A stretch of 64,000 nucleotides of DNA from Palsa-506 sp963786975 (GTDB lineage Bacteria; Actinomycetota; Actinomycetes; Streptosporangiales; Streptosporangiaceae), in NCBI GenBank assembly GCA_963786975.1, contig CAWBBE010000001.1, positions 682,001 to 746,000 of the forward strand, read 5' to 3'. Positions 43,385 through 51,305 of this stretch are shown in pieces. The notes beneath the pieces are model-generated. The model was not told where the DNA came from. It saw nothing but the letters and a program-made list of their open reading frames with translations, and searched no databases. Positions within the stretch are counted from its first letter, which is position 1, and the number at the start of each line of letters is the position of its first letter. The position numbers and the translations under genes were made by a program.

Positions 43385-44308
43385 TCAGGCGTGCGACGGC
43401 AGCTCTACGGTTACCACGGTGGGGCCGTGGGGCGGGCTGCTGACCTGCAGCATGCCGTCCACGGTCCTGATCCGCTCGGCGAGCCCGGCCAGTCCGCCGC
43501 GGGACTCGATGCGGGCGCCGCCGCAGCCATCGTCGCCGACCCGCACCCGCACTAGCCCGGGCGGGTGCACTGCCTCCAGCGTGGCACGCCGGGCGCCGCT
43601 GTGCTTGGCTACGTTGGTGAGCAGCTCGGCCGCGCAGAAGTAGGCGATGGTCTCGATCGCGGCCGAGGCGCGCTCGGGCAGGTCGATGACCAGCTCGACG
43701 GGCACGTCGCTACGCGCCGCGAGGGTGGTGAGCGCGGTGCCGAGGCCGTGGTCGAGCACTGGCGGGTGGATGCCGCGGGCCAGGTCGCGCAGCTCGGTAA
43801 TGGCCTCCTTGGCGCCCCGGTGGGCAGCGTCGACCAGCTCCAGGGCCCGCTCCAGGTCGGCCTGCGCGGTCCCGGCGACCGTGGTCCCGGCGACCGCGCC
43901 GCCGAGCTTCTCCCGGGCCAGGCCCAGCTTCATGGCGACAGCGACCATCTGCGCCTGCACCCCGTCGTGCAGGTCCCGCTCGATCCGGCGCAACCTTGCG
44001 GCCGAGTCGTCCACCACGCGGGCCCGGGACTGCTCCAGCTCACGTACCCGGCGGACGCTGTCCTGCTGCAGCCGGTAGACGGTCCAGAAGATCAGCGCCG
44101 CCCCCGCTAGCGGCAGCGCTGCCAGGCAAGTCAGCGGCCCCAGCCGGCTGACAGCAGCGAGCAGAAGGACGCCAAGGACGACGTTGAAGATGCCGCAGGC
44201 AAAGCGCACGCCCATCCAGAGACGGGGGCGACGGTACTCCCATGACCTGACCAGAAATCTCATCAGGACGGGCTGCGAGGCAGGGACATTGTCAGTTGGT
44301 GCGTGCAT
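43385..44308 (-). CDS. HisKA_3-type sensor histidine kinase
   Basis: About 307 residues from ATG 44308 behind GGAGGCATTCCA; the open frame reaches 44401. Two membrane helices (LWMGVRFACGIFNVVLGVLL and GPLTCLAALPLAGAALIFWT) with no sizeable extracellular domain suggest membrane-stress sensing. The dimerization/phosphorylation site is RRIERDLHDGVQAQMVAVAM with His. The ATPase domain has AAELLTNVAKHS (N box) and VRVGDDGCGGA (G1), then GGLAGLAERI. It partners the regulator at 42711. Confidence 0.93.
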   Translation of the reverse strand: MHAPTDNVPASQPVLMRFLVRSWEYRRPRLWMGVRFACGIFNVVLGVLLLAAVSRLGPLTCLAALPLAGAALIFWTVYRLQQDSVRRVRELEQSRARVVDDSAARLRRIERDLHDGVQAQMVAVAMKLGLAREKLGGAVAGTTVAGTAQADLERALELVDAAHRGAKEAITELRDLARGIHPPVLDHGLGTALTTLAARSDVPVELVIDLPERASAAIETIAYFCAAELLTNVAKHSGARRATLEAVHPPGLVRVRVGDDGCGGARIESRGGLAGLAERIRTVDGMLQVSSPPHGPTVVTVELPSHA

Positions 44309-44579
44309 TGGAATGCCTCCGGTCAGCTGCGTCTCCATGCTTGCCGCGTGCGAGCGGGAGATCCATCGTGCGGGCACCCGAATCTGGAGTACGGCTAGCA
44401 CGGTCCCCGGGCCGGCGCAGATCCTGAACCCGCACGCTCAATGAACCCGTCCTGGTCAAGCCGGCCGTGCACATGCACGCACTCTGCCCGGCGGACCAGG
44501 TGGCAGCGGTTCCCGCTGGCAGCCGGACCGGTGAGCGCGCGTCCCTGGAATCAGCGGTGCGGGCGCCTCGCGCGTGTGC

Positions 44580-45746
44580 TCAGCGGCAGCGGGCCGAGGT
44601 GGCTGCCGACATAGCGGCCGCGCTGACGACAGCGGCCGGGATCACGAGGTAAATGACCAGGTGCCAGTGGCGCAGCCCGGTGACGGCCGCGAAGATCGGC
44701 GGGCCGACGAGGGCGCCGGCGCTGCCGAGCTGGACCAAGATGCCGTTGGCCAGCGGGAGGTCGTCCATGACCCGGATGACTTTGGGCAGGCTGGCATAGG
44801 CCGCTGAAGCCGCGATGCCCACGGCGAAGATGAATGCGGCGGCCGCCCCGATGCTGCCGGGCAGCGGCACATCGCCGCCGAAGGTCACCGCGGCCAGCGC
44901 GGGGCACGCCAGCATCGAGCCGACCAGCAGCCCGGGACGGGCCCCGCGCCGCAATAGCCCCGCGGCGCAGGCGTTCCCCGGGATGCTGGCGGCCGCCGCG
45001 GCGGCCGTGGCGGCGCCGGCCGCGGCCACCGGCAGGCCTGCCTGGGTGCTCAGGTAGACCGGCAGCAGCGACAAGATCGCCACCGTCATCAGCGACAGCG
45101 CGCCAAATCCGCACGCCAGCAGCAGCGGGGCGGCTAGCCCGGCCCGGCGGCGGGCCAGCGGGCCGGGCCCGGCCGGCGCACCTGCGTGCTGGCCGCGGGC
45201 GAGTATCGCCAGCACGCCGGCCAGCACCGCGCACAGCACGGCCAGCGCCGCGAACCAGGCACGCCATCCAGCCCTGCTCGCGGCGAACCCTCCGGCCGCG
45301 GCGCTGACCGCAAGGCCGGCCGGCGTGCACACGCCCCACAGCGCCAGCGCGACCGAATTGCGCGCGCCGCTCATCTGCCGGACCAAGGCGCCCGGCCCCC
45401 CGACGACGATGAGCAGGTAGCCGATTCCTTCTATCGCGCGCAGCCAGATCAGGGCGGCCTGGCTGGGCGGAATCAGGGTCATCGCGCCCCCGGCCACGGC
45501 CATCACCACCAGCCCGGCGATCAGCCACGGCCGCGGGTCCCGGTTGCGCAGCCACATCCCGGCCGGCCCGGCGGCCACAGCGGTAACCAGGGTGATCAGC
45601 GAGATCGCGGCGCCCAGCGTGAACGGCGAGAGCCCGAAGGCCTTCCGGACCAGAGCCGAGACCGGCGCGACCTGGCCGAGGCAGGCTGCCGCAAGAACAC
45701 CCGCAGCGATCATGCTGGCCGGCCGAACCCATTCCCGGCCCGGCAC
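44580..45746 (-). CDS. MFS transporter
   Basis: A 388-residue protein from GTG 45746, after GGAGGAGGTACC. Twelve hydrophobic segments; after helix 2 the loop WLRNRDPRPW stands for motif A, and GYLLIVVGGPGALVRQMSG resembles the cyanate/CynX-type family. It is short and Ala/Gly-rich with few loops. Substrate unknown. It is divergent from the epoxide hydrolase gene across 200 bp (45747-45945), in which no operator was recognised. Confidence 0.88.
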   Translation of the reverse strand: MPGREWVRPASMIAAGVLAAACLGQVAPVSALVRKAFGLSPFTLGAAISLITLVTAVAAGPAGMWLRNRDPRPWLIAGLVVMAVAGGAMTLIPPSQAALIWLRAIEGIGYLLIVVGGPGALVRQMSGARNSVALALWGVCTPAGLAVSAAAGGFAASRAGWRAWFAALAVLCAVLAGVLAILARGQHAGAPAGPGPLARRRAGLAAPLLLACGFGALSLMTVAILSLLPVYLSTQAGLPVAAAGAATAAAAAASIPGNACAAGLLRRGARPGLLVGSMLACPALAAVTFGGDVPLPGSIGAAAAFIFAVGIAASAAYASLPKVIRVMDDLPLANGILVQLGSAGALVGPPIFAAVTGLRHWHLVIYLVIPAAVVSAAAMSAATSARCR

Positions 45747-45945
45747 GGTACCTCCTCCATCCCGCGGACACCCACCCGGTCAGGACCCTAGCCCCAGTAA
45801 CCAAAGACTCTCGCCACAACGTGCCCGGCCACGCCGCCGCGCGCGGACACCCGCGCCGCCGGGTACGACAATGGATCAGGCTTCTGGCCAGCCCGCCGTG
45901 CTGGCCGGCTAATCCGCGGAGGGGCCGCCACACACGGAGGTCGGC

Positions 45946-47205
45946 ATGACTCACCATCAGCATGGACCGTCACGGGGCGCTGAGGCAGCCTCCTTTCCGC
46001 TGGAGCCGGCCGCGATCCACGTGCCGGACGAGACGCTGGCCGACCTCCGCCGGCGGCTGGAGCTGACCCGCTGGCCCGCCGACGCCGGCAACGATGACGG
46101 GTACTACGGCGTCGGCCGCAAGTACCTGGAAAAGCTCGTCAGCTACTGGAACGCCGGCTACGACTGGCGTAAGGCGGAGGCAGCGATCAACGCCTATGAG
46201 CATTACCAGACTGAGGTCGACGGTGTTCCGGTGCATTTCATGCGCAAGCCGGGAACCGGCCCGAACCCGACGCCGCTGATCCTCACCCATGGCTGGCCAT
46301 GGACGTTCTGGCACTGGTCCAAGGTTATCGGCCCGCTGGCTGATCCCGGCTGCTACGGCGGCGACCCTAGCGAGGCATTCGACGTCATTGCTCCTTCCTT
46401 CCCTGGCTTCGGATTCTCTGCACCCCTGCCGGATAACCCGGACATGAATTTCTGGAAGGTCGCCGATCTCTGGCACATCCTGATGACCGATGTTCTTGGC
46501 TACCAGAAGTACGCGGCGGCGGGCTGCGACGTCGGTGCCCTGGTCACCGGGCAACTCGGTCACAAGTACGCCGGCGAGCTATACGGCATTCATATCGGCT
46601 CGGGCCTGAAGCTCAGCCTGTTCAATGGGGACCGGGCCTGGGACCTCAGCGGTGGCCGCCCGATCCCGGATGGCCTGCCTGACGCCGTGCACGCACGGAT
46701 CGTGGCACTGGAGAAGCGTTTCGCCGTCCACCTTGCCGCCCATGTGCTCGGCCCCAGCACCCTGTCCTACGGTCTGAGCGACTCACCGGCCGGGATGCTG
46801 GCGTGGATTCTCGAACGCTGGATGAGCTGGAGCGACAACGGCGGCGACATCGAGACCGTCTTCTCCGAGGACGACCTCCTGACCCACGCCACGATCTTCT
46901 GGGCAGGCAATACCATCGGCACCTCGATCCGCACCTACGCCAACAACAACCGCTACCCCTGGGTCCCGTCTCACGACCGATGGCCGGTAATCGAGGCACC
47001 CACCGGGATAACCTTCGTCGGGTACGAGAACCCGCCAGGCGTTACCACCGACCAGCGCGTGCAGAACTTCCTTAACAGCGACCGGGCCGCGTGGTACAAC
47101 CATGTCAACCTGACCGCCCATGATCACGGCGGGCACTTCATCCCCTGGGAGATCCCCGGCCAGTGGGTCGAGGATCTGCGCAGGACCTTCCGCGGCCGCC
47201 GTTAG
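45946..47205 (+). CDS. Epoxide hydrolase (EHN + alpha/beta hydrolase)
   Basis: A 419-residue protein from ATG 45946 behind CGGAGGTCGGC. N-terminal EHN domain (residues 15-120: IHVPDETLADLRRRLELTRW, YGVGRKYLEKLVSYWNAGYD, WRKAEAAINAYEHYQTEVDG). The hydrolase core has oxyanion motif ILTHGWPWTFWHW, nucleophile Asp in YAAAGCDVGALVTGQLGH, and catalytic His in TAHDHGGHFIPWE. It should hydrolyse epoxides to diols; xenobiotic or juvenile-hormone-like substrates are typical for the family. Its stop overlaps the convergent SnoaL gene by four bases. Confidence 0.93.
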   Translation: MTHHQHGPSRGAEAASFPLEPAAIHVPDETLADLRRRLELTRWPADAGNDDGYYGVGRKYLEKLVSYWNAGYDWRKAEAAINAYEHYQTEVDGVPVHFMRKPGTGPNPTPLILTHGWPWTFWHWSKVIGPLADPGCYGGDPSEAFDVIAPSFPGFGFSAPLPDNPDMNFWKVADLWHILMTDVLGYQKYAAAGCDVGALVTGQLGHKYAGELYGIHIGSGLKLSLFNGDRAWDLSGGRPIPDGLPDAVHARIVALEKRFAVHLAAHVLGPSTLSYGLSDSPAGMLAWILERWMSWSDNGGDIETVFSEDDLLTHATIFWAGNTIGTSIRTYANNNRYPWVPSHDRWPVIEAPTGITFVGYENPPGVTTDQRVQNFLNSDRAAWYNHVNLTAHDHGGHFIPWEIPGQWVEDLRRTFRGRR

Positions 47206-47699
47206 ATTGGCTCGGTCCACTCGCTGCGCCAGGACGCTGCCGGGAGCGGCTCGGCGTAGTAGCGGGTGTCGCGGATGATGCGCCCGGCAGCGTCGAGTTC
47301 CCAGATTGCGGCGACATGCGAGACCGCGTTGCCGTAGTCGTTCGTGCCCTCGATGAAATAGACGCCGTGCGCTCCGGTAACGCGCCGCACGGTGATGGCC
47401 GGCGGGCTGGGGTAATGCGACTGCATAGCACGCATGGCGTCCCGGCCGCAGACACGTTCGCCGGATTGCGGCATCTCCATGACATAGTCCTGGTGCCGCA
47501 ATTGATACTCATCGTCGGCGGAAAGGGCGTCCGGCGCGCCGCTGAAGAGCAGGTCGACCGCCTCCCGCATGGCGCCAGCATCGCTGCTCGCGGCCGCCTG
47601 CCCGAGCAGGGCCCGGACAGTCATGCCCTGCGCGCTGGCGGGCCGGCCGAGGTCGGCGGTGAGCAACGCGACGTGGTTGAGGCCGCTGCTAAGAGGCAT
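47202..47699 (-). CDS. SnoaL-like polyketide-cyclase-fold protein
   Basis: 165 residues from ATG 47699; ATG 47624 (MTVRALLGQAAASSDAGAMR) is the likely start of the folded domain. NTF2/SnoaL features: VDLLFSGAPDALSADDEYQL, YVMEMPQSGERVCGRDAMRA, TNDYGNAVSHVAAIWELDAA, GRIIRDTRYYAEPL. The preceding 25 residues (GLNHVALLTADLGR) look like the start of a VOC-family protein, hinting at a fusion or deletion event. It is divergent from the MarR gene and may be its target. Confidence 0.82.
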   Translation of the reverse strand: MPLSSGLNHVALLTADLGRPASAQGMTVRALLGQAAASSDAGAMREAVDLLFSGAPDALSADDEYQLRHQDYVMEMPQSGERVCGRDAMRAMQSHYPSPPAITVRRVTGAHGVYFIEGTNDYGNAVSHVAAIWELDAAGRIIRDTRYYAEPLPAASWRSEWTEPI

Positions 47700-47716
47700 C
47701 TCGCCCTCCCATATTC

Positions 47717-47772
47717 GTCAGGCTACCTGACCAGTATTTCCCGCTCCCGCCGTATCGTCAAGGGGCCTGACG
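47717..47772. promoter_or_regulatory. Probable MarR operator pair
   Basis: A perfect inverted repeat GTCAGG-CTA-CCTGAC lies at 47717-47731, and a related imperfect copy GTCAAGGGGCCTGAC at about 47757-47771. They sit between the divergent SnoaL and MarR starts (47699 and 47787), the usual place for autoregulating MarR proteins. Confidence 0.65.
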
Positions 47773-47786
47773 TTTATTGTGGGGTC

Positions 47787-48257
47787 ATGGGCCAGTCAGC
47801 TCCCGACCCGCCGCTCGCGCGGCTCCTCGGCCTGTCTCTCGGTGCGATCACCAGGCGCTTGCACGAGCGGCTGATCGCGGCCGGATTCGGCGACCACCGG
47901 ATGTCGTACAACGCCGTGATGCCGCATATCCCGCCAGCCGGAATCACCCTGGCCGAGCTGGCCAGGCGGGCCGGGATCACCAAGCAGGCGATGTCCGAGC
48001 TCGTGCAGGATCTGGAGGCCAAGGGCTACGTTTCGCGTCGCCCTGATCCAGCCGACAAGCGCCTCAAGATCATCGAGTTTACCGCCCGCGGCTGGCAGGC
48101 GGTCGAGGCGGCGCTCGCCGCGTTTGCCGACATCGAGCGGGAACTCCAGGCCGTACTAGGCCCGCAGAACCTTGCCGGCCTGCGGCAGATGCTCGGGCAG
48201 ATCATTGACGCCAGCCCCGGCCCGGACGCCGGAACCGGCAGCCGCCCGGCGCGGTGA
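47787..48257 (+). CDS. MarR family transcriptional regulator
   Basis: A 156-residue protein from ATG 47787; the long frame upstream is antisense to the SnoaL gene. Winged helix-turn-helix: ITLAELARRAGITKQAMSEL then VQDLEAKGYVSRRPDPADKR and LKIIEFTARGWQAVEAALAA. The wing has the conserved DPADKR. Dimerization helices lie at both ends. It probably represses the divergent SnoaL gene and itself through the palindromes at 47717 and 47757. Confidence 0.93.
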   Translation: MGQSAPDPPLARLLGLSLGAITRRLHERLIAAGFGDHRMSYNAVMPHIPPAGITLAELARRAGITKQAMSELVQDLEAKGYVSRRPDPADKRLKIIEFTARGWQAVEAALAAFADIERELQAVLGPQNLAGLRQMLGQIIDASPGPDAGTGSRPAR

Positions 48258-48324
48258 CCGCCAGGAACAGGACGGCGTCATTGGTCATGGTCAGCTGCCC
48301 GTCAGGCAGTATCCGTTCAGCTGG

Positions 48325-48702
48325 TCAGCGCCGGACGATCCGCCGCCCGTCGCTGGTCCACGAGCGGTCACATGCGGTGCAGCCGAGGCGATCATCCGGC
48401 TGGCCCGAGGTCCGCCCTATCGTGCCGCCGCAGATGCACGGATCCCCGGGCGCGGCTCTCCGCACTCTCCGGACAATGACGGACGGGCCATAGTCGCGGC
48501 GCGTTTCGTGGTGCACGTGCCGGACCGCCGCGATGGCGAAAGCCACCGTTAGGACAATGGCGCCCGTCAGCACGTAACCCAATTTGCGCCTCCTACTTGC
48601 GAGCTGTATCTCGACGGTACTGCCAGACCGAGATCGCGGCGAGACGAGCCCGCGCCGAGACCGGCCCCGCACCGAGACCGGGCTGGCCCGGGCCTTGCGC
48701 AC
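48325..48702 (-). CDS. Small membrane protein with zinc-ribbon tail
   Basis: Up to 125 residues. The first 35 are basic and may be spurious. After them come a transmembrane helix (KLGYVLTGAIVLTVAFAIAA), then RHVHHETRRDYGPSVIV and a zinc-ribbon-like CICGG...GCTACDRSW. The four Cys suit one Zn2+. The start is uncertain (no ribosome site at 48702). A soil-actinobacterial hypothetical; role unknown. Confidence 0.5.
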   Translation of the reverse strand: MRKARASPVSVRGRSRRGLVSPRSRSGSTVEIQLASRRRKLGYVLTGAIVLTVAFAIAAVRHVHHETRRDYGPSVIVRRVRRAAPGDPCICGGTIGRTSGQPDDRLGCTACDRSWTSDGRRIVRR

Positions 48703-48735
48703 CGCCGAGCGGTCACGTCATGCTGTAATCAGGCG

Positions 48736-49083
48736 ATGACAGGCGGCAGGCCGGCCATCAACCTTCTGCCATTGGCAGAGCCAGCCACCCGGAGGTGGCA
48801 CATGGCCAGCGGCAAGACGGCCAGTGACCCGGGCACCCGAGGCCGGGTCGTCGGCGTCTGGGGACCGGGCGCGGATGCCTGGACTGGCGAGGAGCGGCAG
48901 CGCGCCGCGGGCTTCCCCATCGACCCGTCCGGGAGGCAGCGGGTGCTTGGCTTCCCGGCCGGCCCGCCCGCTCCGATCAACTTCGGCTGGCTACGGTCGA
49001 TCGCCCATCCCGTCCGCAGCTTCCAGCGGCGAGACCGGCGCCGGCCCGCAGCCAGCGGCACGGAGCGACCGGGCCCGGCCTGA
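48736..49083 (+). CDS. Hypothetical protein
   Basis: A 115-residue frame from ATG 48736 with central GRVVGVWGPGADAWTGEERQ and RAAGFPIDPSGRQRVLGFPA. Trp/Gly/Pro-rich and basic at the end, without recognisable domain or membrane segment. Codon usage is compatible with coding. Not identified. Confidence 0.45.
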   Translation: MTGGRPAINLLPLAEPATRRWHMASGKTASDPGTRGRVVGVWGPGADAWTGEERQRAAGFPIDPSGRQRVLGFPAGPPAPINFGWLRSIAHPVRSFQRRDRRRPAASGTERPGPA

Positions 49084-49120
49084 GATCATCAGGCGCCAGC
49101 CGGCCGGCCCGCCCGCGGTG

Positions 49121-50200
49121 TCAGGCAACCGGGCAGCGGGCCGCCCGCCGCAGCCATGACTCCGGCTGCCCGGACTCAGCCGCCATCGCCCGCCAGGTCC
49201 ACCCGTCCGCCCGCCGCTCGGTCACGTACCCGGCGACGCTGCCGAAGCCCAGGCTCGCCGCCACCGCCGTGGCACGCTGGGCGGCCGAGTGCCGCTTGGC
49301 GGCATGACTCACCGTGCACAGCCCGTGCCTGCGCAGCGCAGCCGCGACAGCGTGATTCGACATCCCCACCTCGGCGGCGATGGCATTCACCGTCCGGTGC
49401 CGCAGCACGTGCCGGTCATGCAGGAAGCCGGCCACATCCGCGAAGCCGAGCCGCCGCAGCGCCGGCCGCCACCGGGCATCCTGCCCTTCCCGGGATCCGA
49501 GTCGCGCCGCCGCTGCGGCCGCCGGGTCGATCCGGCCGAGGTGGCGGGACAGCCAGTCCTTGTGCAGGCCCGCCGCCCGGCTGATCGCGGCGAGGCTGGC
49601 CCCGTCGCGCGTCCGGGCGAGCACGAACGCCCCGATATCCGGGTAGCCCTGCTGCCGGGCCGCCGTGGCCGCGAGGCCGGCCAGCTGCCGGTCGCCGCGT
49701 TCCCGGTTCGCCTGCGCGATCGCAGCGGGCGGGATCGCCGTCAGCGCCCGGACTGCCTTCCGGCGGCGCTGCTCCGGCAGGCGGCGCCCGGTGGCGGCGG
49801 CTGCGGCGTCCCGGGCCAGTTCCCCGGTCCTGGCCCGCTGCCGGCCGGTCGCGCTGCCGGACCGGATGGCGGGATCGAAGACCAGGCGGGACGCGAGCGC
49901 GGCGGCCCGCAGCCTGCGGGTCGCCGGCCCCTCCAGGGGCTGGCCGCGTTCCAGCCCGAACGCCTCGCAGTAGGCGTCCTTGGTCCAGCCGTGCCCCTTG
50001 AGATGGGCCGTGACCGAGCGCAGCCACCGGCCGCACAGATGGCAGCAGACCAGCGCGTCATCGGTCATGACCTCGCCGATCGGCGCGTAGCAGGGAGTAC
50101 CGTCAGCAAGCACGCCGACGACCGGCCGGACGCTGCGGCCTGGCTGCCGCGGCGGGCCGCCCGCGGGATCGGCAACCGGGCTGATCATCACGCCGGACAT
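49121..50200 (-). CDS. MucR-type zinc-finger DNA-binding protein with C-terminal HTH repeats
   Basis: A 359-residue protein. Residues about 28-110 form a MucR/ROS-like domain: MTDDALVCCHLCGRWLRSVT then AHLKGHGWTKDAYCEAFGLE, a CxxC...HxxxH zinc finger. It is followed by an Arg/Ala-rich linker and at least three HTH-like units (AAISRAAGLHKDWLSRHLGR, AIAAEVGMSNHAVAAALRRH, AMAAESGQPESWLRRAARC). MucR proteins are best known as regulators in alphaproteobacteria; the actinobacterial ones with appended HTH units are poorly studied. It may bind chromosomal AT-rich or mobile DNA. Confidence 0.82.
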   Translation of the reverse strand: MSGVMISPVADPAGGPPRQPGRSVRPVVGVLADGTPCYAPIGEVMTDDALVCCHLCGRWLRSVTAHLKGHGWTKDAYCEAFGLERGQPLEGPATRRLRAAALASRLVFDPAIRSGSATGRQRARTGELARDAAAAATGRRLPEQRRRKAVRALTAIPPAAIAQANRERGDRQLAGLAATAARQQGYPDIGAFVLARTRDGASLAAISRAAGLHKDWLSRHLGRIDPAAAAAARLGSREGQDARWRPALRRLGFADVAGFLHDRHVLRHRTVNAIAAEVGMSNHAVAAALRRHGLCTVSHAAKRHSAAQRATAVAASLGFGSVAGYVTERRADGWTWRAMAAESGQPESWLRRAARCPVA

Positions 50201-50363
50201 GACCCGGCCTTCCGGTGGAGACCTAGCTAGTCACACTGATACTACCCCGCACGCCCGCGATCAGTCACGCACAGCCAGTGGTTCAGATTGAGCCGGTCCC
50301 AGCCGGACGGATCGTAACCGCTAACGGATGCCCGCCTCTGCCGGCCGGTGCCGGGATGCCCGC

Positions 50364-51002
50364 TCAGTCCTTCCGGCCGGTGAGGGCTAGGCCGACGCCG
50401 ATCGCGACGATGGACAGGCCCCCGACGCCGCCGACGAGCTCAAGCCGCCGCGGGGAGCGGGCGAACCAGGATCGCACCGCTCCGGCGGCCAGCCCCCAGA
50501 TGCTGTCGCTGACCAGCGCGATGGCCGAGAAGACCAGCCCGAGCAGCAGGATCTGCGCGGGGACCGCCCCGCTGGCCCTGGTGACGAACTGGGGCAGGAT
50601 GGCGACGAGAAAGATCACCGTCTTGGGATTGGAGATCCCGACGACGAAACCCTGCAGGAAGTAGCGATGGGCGGGCTGGGCTTCCGGCTCTGGGGCCAGC
50701 GCCGCCGCGAGTGACCGCCGGTGCCGGAACGTCTGCACGCCGAGATACACCAGGTAGGCCGCGCCGAACAGCTTCAGCACCGTGAAGATCGTCACTGACC
50801 GCTCGGCCACCAGGCCGACCCCGAACGCAACGGCGATCACCTGCACGTACTCCCCGGCGGTATTGCCGGCGACGGTGAGAACGGAGACCTTGCGGCCGTG
50901 CGCGAGCGCCCGCGCGACGATGAACAGCACGCTGGGCCCGGGAATCACGATGATGATGAACGCGGTGACCGCGAACGCGGCCAGGTCGCCTGCGGCAGGC
51001 AT
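50364..51002 (-). CDS. LysE/RhtB family exporter
   Basis: A 212-residue protein. The N-terminal signature AFIIIVIPGPSVLFIVARAL matches PGP motifs of LysE translocators. Six hydrophobic helices are present, with GFVVGISNPKTVIFLVAILP QF in the middle, the second family landmark. It likely exports amino acids or related metabolites. It stands alone; upstream DNA 51003-51212 lacks genes. Confidence 0.93.
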   Translation of the reverse strand: MPAAGDLAAFAVTAFIIIVIPGPSVLFIVARALAHGRKVSVLTVAGNTAGEYVQVIAVAFGVGLVAERSVTIFTVLKLFGAAYLVYLGVQTFRHRRSLAAALAPEPEAQPAHRYFLQGFVVGISNPKTVIFLVAILPQFVTRASGAVPAQILLLGLVFSAIALVSDSIWGLAAGAVRSWFARSPRRLELVGGVGGLSIVAIGVGLALTGRKD

Positions 51003-51212
51003 ACGAAGATCCTATGCCCGGGCCGGAGACGGCGGCTGCGAGGCGCGGGCCGGACTGGCGCGCGGGCCGGCCAGCGTTGCGCACTGATCTTGATTTATTA
51101 CGCGGCCAGGATTGCCCGCCGTCAGCCGGAGCAGCCGGCTGCCGCCCCGCGCTGATCAGCCAGACCCGCCGAGCCCGGACAGCTGGCGGTACGGCAGGCG
51201 AGCCGGGACGGC

Positions 51213-51244
51213 AGCGGGGGCCGCGCCCGGGCGCGGCCCCCGCT
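51213..51244 (-). terminator. Strong hairpin terminator
   Basis: The perfect inverted repeat AGCGGGGGCCGCGCC / GGCGCGGCCCCCGCT at 51213-51244 leaves only a two-base loop. It lies 60 bp beyond the stop of the secreted hydrolase gene. No T-run, as usual in high-GC actinobacteria. Confidence 0.75.
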
Positions 51245-51305
51245 GGTCCGGTCATGTCCCGGGTGACGCGGCCAGGGAAGGCCACGGGACCCGGGACGTT
51301 TCACA

